From: Halopseudomonas oceani
GTDB lineage: Bacteria > Pseudomonadota > Gammaproteobacteria > Pseudomonadales > Pseudomonadaceae
DNA: 64,000 nucleotides
Direction: 5' to 3'
Assembly: GCF_002903165.1 (NCBI RefSeq)
Contig: NZ_PPSK01000001.1
Coordinates: 248,001-312,000, forward strand
Part shown: positions 29,701-37,227 of the stretch, in pieces
How the letters are laid out: every line of letters begins with the position of its first letter
Numbering within the stretch: position 1 is the stretch's first letter
Notes under the pieces: generated by a model
What the model was told of the DNA's origin: nothing
Databases searched by the model: none
Seen by the model: only the letters and a program-made list of their open reading frames with translations
Translations under genes and position numbers: made by a program

Positions 29701-30609
29701 GCCTTTGGTAATCGGCAATGGGGTGAGGCCAGTGGCAACACCAATTTACTGGCATCGCAGCTGCGCGGCACCCAGGCAGCCATCATGTCACGCTCCTCCA
29801 ACCTGCATGGCGTGCTGTCCACCGACCACCCGTTCGAGTTTCTCGGCGGCTTGTCGGCTGCCGTGCGTCACCTCGATGGCGCCGCGCCCCAACTGCTGAT
29901 CTCTGACCTGCGCAGCAGCGAGACCCGCACCACCGGTCTGGAGCGCTTCCTTGCCGATGAACTGCGCGTGCGCTACCTCAACCCGCAGTGGATCGAAGGC
30001 ATGCAGGCCGAAGGTTATGCCGGCACGCTGGAAGTGCTGAAGGTCACCAACAACCTGTTCGGCTGGCAGGCAGTGGACCCGTCGACCGTGCGCGACGACC
30101 AGTGGCAGGCGCTGTTCGACACCTACGTCAACGACAGCCAGGCGCTGGGCACCCAAGAATGGTTCGAGCAGCACAACCCCACCGCCCAGGCACAGATGCT
30201 GGAACGCATGGCCGAGGCCATTCGCAAGGATTACTGGAACGCCTCAGAGCAGACCCGCGCGCAGCTGGCCGAGCGCTGGCAACAGCTGCAGGACGAATTT
30301 GACGTGGCACCCGGCAACCCGGTGACCAGCGCCTTTATCGCCGAGCTGGCGCGCGGCGCAGGCTTCGAGGCACCCGCCAGCAACGAGCCGTCGGCAGCGC
30401 GCCCCGAGCTGCCCGAGCAGCCCGAGCAGCCCGCTGCCGCCAGCGAACCCGCAGCGACCCAGCCGGTGCAAGGCCAGGTGCTCGAAGCCGTCGGCGAGGA
30501 GCCAGAGCCGGACTACACCGCCTACTGGGCGCTCGCGTTCATGCTGCTGTTGATCGGCGGCGGCGCCCTGCAGCAGACGCGCCGCCCACGCACTTCCTAC
30601 AACCTCTGA
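26707..30609 (+). CDS. cobN: CobN/BchH-type chelatase large-subunit homologue, exported and membrane-anchored
   Basis: 1300 residues. The CobN/Mg-chelatase H fold runs nearly throughout: LIHLGTHGTQEWLPGKDRGL and IFYPYIQDNVGEAIQAKRRG near the centre (about residues 535-600), EYGTGVPDL, and MSRSSNLHGVLSTDHPFEFL near 1030. Unlike cytoplasmic CobN it has an N-terminal signal peptide (RRSLCALLWLLVAGMAQA), a Pro/Ala/Glu-rich C-terminal linker (about 1215-1265) and one final hydrophobic helix (YWALAFMLLLIGGGALQQ) followed by a basic tail. It should therefore face the periplasm. No CobS/CobT or ChlI/ChlD ATPase genes lie nearby, so ATP-driven B12-type chelation is doubtful. The start overlaps the receptor stop. 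Metal insertion into, or removal from, a ligand in the periplasm is inference. Confidence 0.9.
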   Translation: MRGDYPIRRSLCALLWLLVAGMAQAQTQGASVLVLHNSFVSGEKFQLLQPLAAQRDVALQHLNVENADSEALQQALENSALVVLDVPRPSDRAQVSRALEARQDLPPQLTIGGGRPLWEQLPPRVAGPLVALYAAGGESNYTRFFALAAAIQRGAPVTPELLAPPEQLPSTGFYHPQAPELFSTLADYLDWADQRLPNAKGRIAYLIHSGMVGDMLTRELDQLIARSEAAGLQPVMFWFDGNAEGGLTELFAGQSIDALVNLTHMQNGSARSADFLALDVPVIQTLRFREGEAADWPDAVSGVAARTTAVFLAGPEGWGVSDPLVLSATTDGVDDLLPAQADALIAKLQRLVALRHTPAADKQLALLFWNYPAGEKNLGASNLNVPRSIVSIQQALRAEGYQVGEPASEQQVIEHAQRLLGALYGSVTPEQLLAEGLAVSYPVADYQTWLDSLPARRQQALAAQGPPAQHPAVREVNGEPAFILPAWQLGHLLLMPQMPRGGEPGNYHSQDSTPDHRYLAAYRYLQTRAGTDALIHLGTHGTQEWLPGKDRGLAADDYPWLAAGDLPIFYPYIQDNVGEAIQAKRRGRAVTISHQTPPFAPAGLYDQMRDLHHLIHEHEQLDEGQVRDTVREQIRSSAIEANMHADLGWSEEQTTADFDGFLQALHDHLHELARTAMPLGLHTFGQPASTEHRMITLMQQLGAPFYAALGTDRLELFAVEHEALTATPAYRAVEQLLDEQASTYLPPEVAAFAERARQLDRQLRNTGENEALLAGLAGRFVAPGSGGDPIRNPDVPSGRNLYAFEADKIPARAAWDSGAVAYQQLVDAFRAEHDGAWPEKLAFSLWSSEAIRHLGVTEAQVLHALGLRPIWDDGGRVTALEIIPASELGHPRSDVVVQVTGVYRDQFDHFMRLLDDAIVRLAELDEPGNPIAANNRRIAAELQAQGMSVEQAAEAAGYRIFGNAPGEYGTGVPDLTMASTEWDDDAVLAEQFLASNGYAFGNRQWGEASGNTNLLASQLRGTQAAIMSRSSNLHGVLSTDHPFEFLGGLSAAVRHLDGAAPQLLISDLRSSETRTTGLERFLADELRVRYLNPQWIEGMQAEGYAGTLEVLKVTNNLFGWQAVDPSTVRDDQWQALFDTYVNDSQALGTQEWFEQHNPTAQAQMLERMAEAIRKDYWNASEQTRAQLAERWQQLQDEFDVAPGNPVTSAFIAELARGAGFEAPASNEPSAARPELPEQPEQPAAASEPAATQPVQGQVLEAVGEEPEPDYTAYWALAFMLLLIGGGALQQTRRPRTSYNL

Positions 30610-30623
30610 CAAGACTGACCGAC

Positions 30624-31127
30624 ATGAGCTTTTTTACCGACATTGAACACCTGTTATACGCCGTATCCCGCCTGTTTCTTGCCCCGGTCATGTTGCTCAT
30701 CGCCCTGGCCCTGGCCTACGCACTGGTGACCCTCGGCGCCTTTGCCGTCGAGGCCTGGCAACGCAGCCGTAACCGTCATCAGGCTGCGCTGTTGCAACAG
30801 GCCACCGCAGCCGATGGCACGCCGGTGGCGAGCGATGATCTGGAGCTGTGGATCATGCGCCGGCTGGAATGGCTGCGTGTGGTCTCCCGTACCGCCCCCA
30901 TGCTCGGGCTGATCGCCACCATGATTCCCATGGGGCCGGCGCTACTGGCACTGGGTAACAATGATGCGCAGGCGGTCGGCCGCAACATGGTCGCGGCCTT
31001 CTCGGCGGTGATCCTCGCCCTGCTGGCCGCCAGCCTCTGCTACTTCATGCTCACCGTACGCCGTCGCTGGTTGCTGGAAGACCTGCGCCAGCTGGAGCAG
31101 CAGCGTAGCCGCCAAGGGGCAAACTGA
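30624..31127 (+). CDS. MotA/TolQ/ExbB-type proton channel protein of the CobN cluster
   Basis: 167 residues with three hydrophobic helices (about 16-45, 90-112 and 118-145). The segment SRTAPMLGLIATMIPMGPAL matches the conserved TolQ/ExbB region before and inside helix 2, and VAAFSAVILALLAASLCYFM forms helix 3 with small residues typical of the channel. It is shorter than ExbB. ExbB-type pentamers work with ExbD-type dimers to use the proton gradient; the following gene looks like that partner. It starts 14 bp after the CobN-like gene, and its stop overlaps the next ATG by 1 bp. Confidence 0.86.
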   Translation: MSFFTDIEHLLYAVSRLFLAPVMLLIALALAYALVTLGAFAVEAWQRSRNRHQAALLQQATAADGTPVASDDLELWIMRRLEWLRVVSRTAPMLGLIATMIPMGPALLALGNNDAQAVGRNMVAAFSAVILALLAASLCYFMLTVRRRWLLEDLRQLEQQRSRQGAN

Positions 31128-31432
31128 TGCGCTTCCTGGACGAAGATGACGACGATCCGATGCTCTCGGTGGTCAACCTGATCGACCTGTTTCTGGTGAT
31201 CATCGGTATGCTGATGGTGGTGATCGCGCAGAATCCGCTCAACCCCTTCTCCGAGGAGCGGGTAGTGGTGGTCGAAAATCCGGGGGAGGACAATATGCGC
31301 ATTACCGTCAAGGACGGACAGGAGCTGACCCGGTACGAGTCCAGCGGGGAAATGGGCGAGGGTCAGGGCGCACGCGCCGGTGTTACCTACCGGCTGGATG
31401 ACGGACGCATGATCTACGTGCCAGAAGGCTAA
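31127..31432 (+). CDS. DUF2149 protein (ExbD-like single-helix partner)
   Basis: 101 residues, matching the size of DUF2149 proteins. After an acidic N-terminus (FLDEDDDDPMLS) there is a single hydrophobic helix VVNLIDLFLVIIGMLMVVIA, then a short periplasmic domain ending DDGRMIYVPEG. The Asp inside NLIDLFLV stands where ExbD/TolR have their essential membrane aspartate (FIDVMLV). I therefore infer that it pairs with the upstream ExbB-like protein as a proton-driven motor. DUF2149 itself has no assigned function. Coupled to the previous gene by a 1-bp overlap; last gene of the cluster, convergent with glxK 3 bp later. Confidence 0.85.
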   Translation: MRFLDEDDDDPMLSVVNLIDLFLVIIGMLMVVIAQNPLNPFSEERVVVVENPGEDNMRITVKDGQELTRYESSGEMGEGQGARAGVTYRLDDGRMIYVPEG

Positions 31433-31435
31433 GAC

Positions 31436-32581
31436 TCACCCATTCGGTGCCCGCCCGGCAATCTGCCACAACCGAGCCAGGTCGGCGGCGCGGGCGCTGA
31501 GCTGCAGGCCGGCTTCGGCCATGGCCTGCTCCAGACTCAACGGGCCAGGAGCCAGACTGAAGGCGGCACCGATGCCCTCGGCGTAGAGCCGCTGGTAACC
31601 CTCGCCAAGACTGCCGGCCAGAGCAATCACCGGCACACCGGCGGCCCTGGCCAGACGCGCCACACCAACCGGGGTCTTGCCATGCAGGCTCTGGCCATCC
31701 AGTCGGCCTTCGCCGGTGATCACCAGGTCGGCATCCTCCAACGCCTCAACCAGACCGGCCAGCTCGGCAACCAGCTGCACCCCCGGCTGGAACGCTGCCT
31801 TGAGCACCGCACGAGCGGCAAAGCCGAGACCACCGGCAGCGCCGACACCGGGCTGATCGCGCAGATCCTCACCCAGGGTTGCCGCCATCACGTCGGCGTA
31901 ATGCGCCAGCGCAGCATCCAGCTGTTCAACCTGCGCCGGGCTCGCGCCCTTCTGCGGGCCAAATACCGCCGAAGCGCCACGCGGCCCACATAACGGGTTA
32001 TCCACATCGGCGGCAACCAACACTTCGACCTGGGCCAGCCGGGTGTCGAGTCCGGTCAGGTCAATATGTCGCAACTGCGCCAGTGCGGCGCCACCCGGCG
32101 GCAACTCCTGGCCGTCAATATCCAGCATGCGCACACCAAGTGCGCACAACAGACCGGCACCACCATCATTGGTAGCGCTGCCGCCAAGGCCCAGCACGAT
32201 GCGCCGTACCCCCGCATCCAGCGCGGCGCGGATCAGCTCACCGGTGCCAAAGCTGCTCGCGCTCAGCACATCGCGTCGCGCCGGCTCGACCCGATGCAGG
32301 CCACTGGCCTCAGCCATCTCGATCACTGCCCGCTGGCCAGGCAACAACCCCCAGGTGGCGACGACCCGATCACCCAACGGACCGGCAACCTCGGTCTGTT
32401 GACGCTCCCCCCCGGTGGCAGCCAAGACCGCGTCCACCGTTCCTTCACCGCCGTCGGCCATCGGACAGAGCCGCAGCTCGGCATCGGGATAGACCCGCGC
32501 CCAACCCGCCGCAATGGCTTCGGCGACGGCACGGGCGCTCAAACTTTCCTTGAAGGAATCAGGGGCAATCAACACTTTCAT
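31436..32581 (-). CDS. glxK: Glycerate kinase (GlxK/GarK type)
   Basis: 381 residues from the ATG at 32581. Family landmarks: MKVLIAPDSFKESLSA at the N-terminus, CPMADGGEGTVDAVL, IVLGLGGSATNDGGAGLL, VLVAADVDNPLCGP, SAVFGPQKGAS and DLVITGEGRLDGQSLHGKTP. It phosphorylates D-glycerate (2-phosphoglycerate in this class) and so feeds lower glycolysis. The start overlaps the stop of the upstream permease by one base, so permease and kinase are coupled. The frame extends upstream to 32608 without homology. Confidence 0.95.
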   Translation of the reverse strand: MKVLIAPDSFKESLSARAVAEAIAAGWARVYPDAELRLCPMADGGEGTVDAVLAATGGERQQTEVAGPLGDRVVATWGLLPGQRAVIEMAEASGLHRVEPARRDVLSASSFGTGELIRAALDAGVRRIVLGLGGSATNDGGAGLLCALGVRMLDIDGQELPPGGAALAQLRHIDLTGLDTRLAQVEVLVAADVDNPLCGPRGASAVFGPQKGASPAQVEQLDAALAHYADVMAATLGEDLRDQPGVGAAGGLGFAARAVLKAAFQPGVQLVAELAGLVEALEDADLVITGEGRLDGQSLHGKTPVGVARLARAAGVPVIALAGSLGEGYQRLYAEGIGAAFSLAPGPLSLEQAMAEAGLQLSARAADLARLWQIAGRAPNG

Positions 32582-33939
32582 CAGAGCAGTACCAGGCTCA
32601 GCAGCCAAACAGTAATGATCCCGGCAATTCCCTGCATCAGGGTGCCGAGCGTTTGTGCACGGTAAGCGGTGCCCACGCTCATGCGACTGAACTGGGTCAC
32701 GACCCAGAAGAAGCTGTCGTTGGCGTGGGACACGGTCATCGCGCCGGCACCAATGGCCATCACGCAGAGCACCCGGCCCATTTCACTATCCAAACCCAGC
32801 TCCGGCAGCAGCGGTGCAACCAGCGCCGAGGTAGTCACCAGCGCCACCGTGGTCGAGCCCTGTGCCGACTTCAGCGCGGCAGAGACCACAAACGGCATAA
32901 ACAGGCCGATCCCGAGCGCCGACAGGGTCGCTCCCAGATAGTCACCCAGCGGCGTCACCTTGAGCATCGCGCCAAAGGCACCGCCAGCACCGGTGATCAA
33001 CAGGATCGGTGCGGCCGCCTGAATGCCCTCAACGACGCGATCATGAAACTCCTGACGTTTGTTGTCCGAGCGCAATAGTGTGCAGGCCAGAGCCAGGCCA
33101 ACCGCGAGTGCCACCACCGGCTGGCCGAGGAACGCCAGCAGAGTGTAGACGAAGCCCTCGCCCACCGGTTTGGCCGGCAGATTGGCCAGGGTGCCCAGAC
33201 AGATCAGGCCGATCGGCAGAAAGATCGGCGCAAAGGCCTTGGTCGCGCTCGGCAACACACCGTATTTGGCACGGATCTGGGCGTAGTCTTCAGCGTCCAT
33301 CACGTGGGCGCCATTGTCTTCCAGCGGAATGTCCTTGCCGATGAACCGGTTGGCCCACCACATGCCGGCAAAAGCCGTCACCAGCGACACCACCAGACCG
33401 ACCAGAATCACCAGGCCGAGATTGTTTTCCAGGCCCAAATTACCCGCCGCCGCAATCGGGCCGGGGGTCGGCGGCACAAAGGTATGGGAAGCATAGAGCC
33501 CGGTCGCCAGCGCCACACTCATGGCGATCACCGAGACCTTCATGCGAGCCGCCAGGGCATTCTTTAGCGAGTTGAGGATGACGTAGCCCGAATCACAAAA
33601 CACCGGGATCGAAACCAGATAGCCGATGATCGACATGGTCAGCGTCGGGAAGCGCTCCCCCAGCAGCTTGATCACCGTCTCCGCCATGGTGATTGCGGCA
33701 CCGCTACGCTCGAGAATCACGCCGATGATGGTACCCAGCACAATGACAATGCCGATATAACTAAGGATGCCGCCAAAACCACCGGTGATCGTTTTGACGA
33801 TCTCCATGGCCGGCACCTGATAGGCGAAACCCGCCAGCAGCGCAGCGGCCAGCAAGGCAAGAAAGGGGTGTAACTTGAGGCGCGATGTCGCCAGAACGAT
33901 AAAGGCAATCAGGGCGACCAGAATCAGTACCAGACCCAT
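32581..33939 (-). CDS. GntP-family gluconate/glycerate permease
   Basis: 452 residues from the ATG at 33939, with AGGAG 8 nt upstream. About 12-14 hydrophobic helices. GntP features include LVALIAFIVLATSRLKLHPF at the N-terminus, SIIGYLVSIPVFCDSGYVIL, SHTFVPPTPGPIAAAGNLG and SHANDSFFWVVTQFS. Family members import gluconate or related sugar acids with protons. Coupling to glycerate kinase suggests glycerate or a glycerate precursor as substrate here. A CdaR-type regulator lies upstream beyond the repeat island, and the three probably form one regulatory unit. Confidence 0.93.
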   Translation of the reverse strand: MGLVLILVALIAFIVLATSRLKLHPFLALLAAALLAGFAYQVPAMEIVKTITGGFGGILSYIGIVIVLGTIIGVILERSGAAITMAETVIKLLGERFPTLTMSIIGYLVSIPVFCDSGYVILNSLKNALAARMKVSVIAMSVALATGLYASHTFVPPTPGPIAAAGNLGLENNLGLVILVGLVVSLVTAFAGMWWANRFIGKDIPLEDNGAHVMDAEDYAQIRAKYGVLPSATKAFAPIFLPIGLICLGTLANLPAKPVGEGFVYTLLAFLGQPVVALAVGLALACTLLRSDNKRQEFHDRVVEGIQAAAPILLITGAGGAFGAMLKVTPLGDYLGATLSALGIGLFMPFVVSAALKSAQGSTTVALVTTSALVAPLLPELGLDSEMGRVLCVMAIGAGAMTVSHANDSFFWVVTQFSRMSVGTAYRAQTLGTLMQGIAGIITVWLLSLVLL

Positions 33940-34156
33940 GCTGAACTCCTTTTTATTGTGTTTGCCGCGATGGGCGGCGATGACAACGGCCATTGTCACC
34001 CAGCCTGCGGGACAAAAGCCTTATGCCCACGCACAACAATAGACGGGAATTAGCAATGCATTCTTGTTCACCCGCCCAATAGCAATGAACCTGAAACCGG
34101 GTAGATCCGCTCTGGTTAGCGGCCCTAGAGCGCAAGGCGAGCATCCAGAGCAAACA

Positions 34157-34208
34157 GGACGCAGAGCGTCCTGACAAGCGCTCCCACGCGGGAGCGTAGG
34201 AACGATCA
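34157..34208 (+). repeat. REP-like 52-bp double hairpin, left copy
   Basis: Begins GGACGCAGAGCGTCC (a GGACGC/GCGTCC hairpin), contains GCTCCCACGCGGGAGC (a second hairpin) and ends AACGATCA. 42 of 52 bases match the right copy at 34754-34805 in the same orientation. Elements of this form are scattered through Pseudomonas genomes. Confidence 0.8.
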
Positions 34209-34391
34209 GTACTTGGATGGTGAAGTGTGCACCCGGGGTTCGTCCCGTTTACGCGGGCGAGTAGCGCAGGGATGACGGGAAAAAGAGCGGCAGCATGTCT
34301 GAGGAGCGCAGCGACGAGTTCTGCCGATCCCCGTCAGCCCGAGCAACGCAGCGAACCCGAAGGGCCGCGTAGTCGGGTGCCCGGGGGGATT

Positions 34392-34661
34392 CAGGGAATC
34401 GCTATCCCATTCCACATGCCCTCTGGCGTTCAGGCCGGGCCGCAATCAAGGCGTGGTTTCGAAGGCATGTCGGGACCTGTCGAGAAATCACAACGCAGAG
34501 TGCGGACCGGCCTGAACACCCCGCAGGGCGAGTACTCAAGCATGCATCTGACTGCGTTGCGCTGCTTGCCAATAGAACCACTATTGGCTGCACATCGCGC
34601 CTTGCATCTACATGCTTGAGCGCTCGCAGAGGGCGTGTGGAATGGGATAGCGCTTCCCCTG
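34392..34661. repeat. 270-bp nested inverted-repeat element (MITE-like)
   Basis: Ends are an inverted repeat: 34392-34425 against 34627-34661, 32 of 35 aligned positions equal, with GCTATCCCATTCCACA uninterrupted. Inside are two separate hairpins: GTTCAGGCCGG (34428-34438) with CCGGCCTGAAC (34507-34517), and CTCAAGCATG (34535-34544) with CATGCTTGAG (34611-34620). The second is capped by GCCAATAG-AACCA-CTATTGGC (34568-34588). It has no coding capacity. The architecture suits a non-autonomous mobile element or a structured RNA; neither is proven. Confidence 0.7.
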
Positions 34662-34753
34662 GGGGGCCGGGCAAGCGGCCCCCCTTGGCTCGCCGTAAAA
34701 GGCGAAAAGCGAGTTATCAGGCAAAAACCCAGCAAGAAAGACAACACCAAACC

Positions 34754-34805
34754 GGACGCAGAGCGTCCATGCAGGCGTTCCTACGCAAGAGCGAGGGAAC
34801 GATCA
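34754..34805 (+). repeat. REP-like 52-bp double hairpin, right copy
   Basis: Starts with the same GGACGCAGAGCGTCC hairpin as the left copy and ends GGGAACGATCA. The second hairpin is eroded (GTTCCTACGCAAGAGC). It lies 26 bp from the 3' end of the cdaR-type gene. Confidence 0.8.
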
Positions 34806-34831
34806 TCAACGGAGCAGCAGCCGCCGCCCAG

Positions 34832-35938
34832 CTACTCCGGAAACAACGCCAACCCAATACTCAACAGCATCCGATCGTTCATGCGATCCAGCTCCAGGCC
34901 AGTAATCTCGGCGATGCGATCAAGTCGATAGCGAAGGGTATTGCGGTGCACCTGCAGCTGCGCGGCACAGGCTTGCGCATGACCGTTGTGCTGCAACCAA
35001 CTGCGCAAGGTCGCTATCAACTGGCCGTTTGCATCAGCCCTACGCAGCGGCTGAATCGGTGCCAACAGCTGCTGCACCGTCCAGCTGCCCTGCTGCTGAT
35101 GCAGCAGCACCGCCAGCCGAAACTCCGCCAGACTGACCATCCTTTCGGACACCCGCATCTCCTGCACATAGTCACGCAGGTTGATTAGCGCTTCGGTCGC
35201 CTCGCGCAGATCCGCCAGCGATTCAACTGCCTCGGCCAGCAGTATCCGCCCCACCGGCCAGTCGCGCTGATCGGCCTGCTCCAGCCAGCTGGGGCGGGGC
35301 GCTTGCGGCTTGCCGCTGCGCAGCCAGAGCACCTCGTGCAGCCCCAACGGCAAGATGATGTCGTGCGGGTGGCGGGCGCGCATCTGGGTCACCAGCTGTC
35401 CCTGGGAATGCTGATGATCGCTTTCCGCTGCCAGACACAACAGACAGCCCTGTAGCGGCCACTTCCAGCGCATACGCAACCGCTCGGCGTCATCCGCCAG
35501 ACTGGCCACCGGGTAGCCGCGCTCCAGCAGGTTGACCAGCCAGGCCTCCTGCTGCTGTCCGCGCCAATGCTGTTCGGCCTGCAGCACACTCTGCTCGACC
35601 AGCATCTCGGCGGTCATGCGCAGCAACTCGGCAAACGGCCGCACCTGCTCAGGTTCACCGGTAATGCCCAACACACCGACCAGTCGACCGGCGTGCAGCA
35701 GAGGCAGATTGATGCCTGGTTTGACGCCCTGCAGACAGGCGGCGGCCTGCGTGTCGAGCGCCACCACCCGCTGATTGGCGAGTACCAGTTGCGCGCCCTC
35801 GTGCCGGCTGTCGATGCGCTCGACGTCACCGCTGCCGATGATCACCCCCTGGCGGTCCATCACATTGACGTTGTAGGGCAGGATGGCCATCGCCCGGTCG
35901 ACGATCTGCTGAGCCAGATGACGGTCCAGTTCAAACAT
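34832..35938 (-). CDS. cdaR: CdaR-type sugar diacid / glycerate regulator
   Basis: 368 residues with GAGGAG 7 nt before the ATG at 35938. An N-terminal sugar-diacid recognition domain (about 1-135: LAQQIVDRAMAILPYNVNVM, GVIIGSGDVERI, RLVGVLGITGEPEQVRPFAE) is followed by a GGDEF-like middle and a C-terminal PucR-type helix-turn-helix (about 310-366: LRSWLQHNGHAQACAAQLQV, HRNTLRYRLDRIAEITGL). E. coli CdaR activates glucarate, galactarate and glycerate genes. Position upstream of the permease and glycerate kinase suggests it activates them. Confidence 0.9.
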   Translation of the reverse strand: MFELDRHLAQQIVDRAMAILPYNVNVMDRQGVIIGSGDVERIDSRHEGAQLVLANQRVVALDTQAAACLQGVKPGINLPLLHAGRLVGVLGITGEPEQVRPFAELLRMTAEMLVEQSVLQAEQHWRGQQQEAWLVNLLERGYPVASLADDAERLRMRWKWPLQGCLLCLAAESDHQHSQGQLVTQMRARHPHDIILPLGLHEVLWLRSGKPQAPRPSWLEQADQRDWPVGRILLAEAVESLADLREATEALINLRDYVQEMRVSERMVSLAEFRLAVLLHQQQGSWTVQQLLAPIQPLRRADANGQLIATLRSWLQHNGHAQACAAQLQVHRNTLRYRLDRIAEITGLELDRMNDRMLLSIGLALFPE

Positions 35939-36033
35939 GGTTGTACTCCTCAGCGGCTGTCATCACCGCGTCATGCTGTGGTCGCATGCTTAGCTCGTGA
36001 AGCCAGAACACCACTGACTCGGGAGCTGCCAAC

Positions 36034-36240
36034 ATGGCCTTTGATCCGGAATTTGCAGGTGATTTCAACTCCGCCGCGGACCAACGTCGCGAACGCCGTC
36101 GCAACGAAGACAAAAAGCGCATGGCCTATCGCCGTGCGATCGAAGACTACCGCGAAAGTCAGGCGCTGCAGGCCTCCTTCAGCGACTTTCCCGAGCTGCT
36201 CGGGCAGACCGACTTCCATCGCTCACAGCGCCACTACTGA
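36034..36240 (+). CDS. Small highly charged protein (possibly PA3496 family)
   Basis: 68 residues with GGGAG before the ATG. It has no signal peptide or hydrophobic segment. The centre is a strongly charged helix (DQRRERRRNEDKKRMAYRRA, then IEDYRESQALQ), followed by SDFPELLGQTDFHRSQRHY. This pattern resembles the small Pseudomonas proteins named for PA3496, called 'putative envelope integrity protein', but I am not sure of that assignment. Codon use looks normal and the gene is well separated on its strand. It overlaps the 3' end of pycR by 7 bp. Confidence 0.65.
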   Translation: MAFDPEFAGDFNSAADQRRERRRNEDKKRMAYRRAIEDYRESQALQASFSDFPELLGQTDFHRSQRHY

Positions 36241-37184
36241 GCCGCAAGCGGCGGTTCGAAGGGTTCTGCCAGTTGCCGAATCAGAGCCTTCTCCTCGCGC
36301 AAGAAGGAGAGGAAGGCTTCGGCCACCGGGCTCAGGCGCTTGCCCCGGGCGTGCACCGCACACCAGCTGCGCTTGAGCGGCAGTTCGCTGATATTGAGGC
36401 AGACCAGTTCCCCCTGTCGTATCCAGGCCGCCGCTGCATGCCCCGGCACCAGCGCTACCCCCAACCCGGCAATTGCACCCTGCACCAGCGCTTCGGTCGA
36501 CCCGAGCTGCATGGTCTGTCCGAGATGCACCCGCTTGAGCTGAAGAAACTCGTCACAGGCCTTGCGGATGCCCGAGCCGCTCTCGCGCTGCAGGACCATT
36601 TCCTCTTCCAGTCTAGCCAGCGGAATCTGACTCTGCCGCGCGAGCGGATGATCCGCTCGCGCCACTGCCACGATCGGGTTGTTGAGGAACGGGAAGAACT
36701 CCAGCGCGCGGTCCGCCGGCACCAACCCCATGATCACCAGATCATCGCGGTTGTCGGCCAGGCGCTGAATGATCTGTGCGCGGCTGGCCACGTCCAGGCG
36801 GAAGGTAACCTGTGAATAGCGCTGACGAAACGCCGCCAGCAGATGTGGCAGCACGTACTGCACACTGCTCGCCGCCGCCAGACGCAACTCGCCACGCAGG
36901 CTGCCCTCCAGCGTCGACAGGTTCATGTCGAGGCTATCGAGACGGTCAAAGATATCAGCCGTGGTTTCCAGCAGCGATTCAGCGGCTTCGGTCAGGTACA
37001 GCTTGCGGCCGACATACTCGAACAGCGGCAGGCCAACCTGCTCTTCAAGCTGGCGTATCTGCAGGCTGACCGCCGGCTGAGTCAGCGCCATGGTTTCGGC
37101 CGCACGGCTATAGGAGCGGTGCTCACAAACCGCCCGAAACACCTGCAGTTGACGGAGGGTCATTCGTAGCAAGGATTTGCGCAT
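36234..37184 (-). CDS. pycR: LysR-family regulator PycR of pyruvate carboxylase
   Basis: 316 residues, normal LysR length. The helix-turn-helix is near residues 10-65 (LRQLQVFRAVCEHRSYSRAA, ETMALTQPAVSLQIRQLEEQ), and the effector domain occupies about 95-305. AAGG precedes the ATG at 37184; a second ATG at residue 8 is possible. It is divergent from pycA, as in P. aeruginosa where PycR controls pycAB. An 18-bp perfect palindrome lies in the spacer, the natural binding site. The coinducer is not readable. Confidence 0.9.
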   Translation of the reverse strand: MRKSLLRMTLRQLQVFRAVCEHRSYSRAAETMALTQPAVSLQIRQLEEQVGLPLFEYVGRKLYLTEAAESLLETTADIFDRLDSLDMNLSTLEGSLRGELRLAAASSVQYVLPHLLAAFRQRYSQVTFRLDVASRAQIIQRLADNRDDLVIMGLVPADRALEFFPFLNNPIVAVARADHPLARQSQIPLARLEEEMVLQRESGSGIRKACDEFLQLKRVHLGQTMQLGSTEALVQGAIAGLGVALVPGHAAAAWIRQGELVCLNISELPLKRSWCAVHARGKRLSPVAEAFLSFLREEKALIRQLAEPFEPPLAAQ

Positions 37185-37227
37185 GGTCTACCTTGAATGG
37201 GAAGCCGCTTTGCATGGCTGCAGTATA

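Larger units (their letters stand above)
33940..34831. other. 892-bp gene-free repeat island between gntP and the cdaR-type gene
   Basis: No open reading frame here has credible protein similarity. The first about 215 bp should hold the permease promoter on the minus strand. The rest is made of repeats: two 52-bp direct copies at the ends (34157-34208 and 34754-34805) enclosing a nested hairpin element (34392-34661). Further out, CGTTTACGCGGGCGAG (about 34246-34261) loosely mirrors CTCGCCGTAAAAGG (34689-34702). Confidence 0.7.

Noticed and set aside
34206..34445. Short frames in the repeat island (70-190 residues, both strands)
   Set aside because: They run through inverted repeats, lack ribosome sites and show no recognisable domain.
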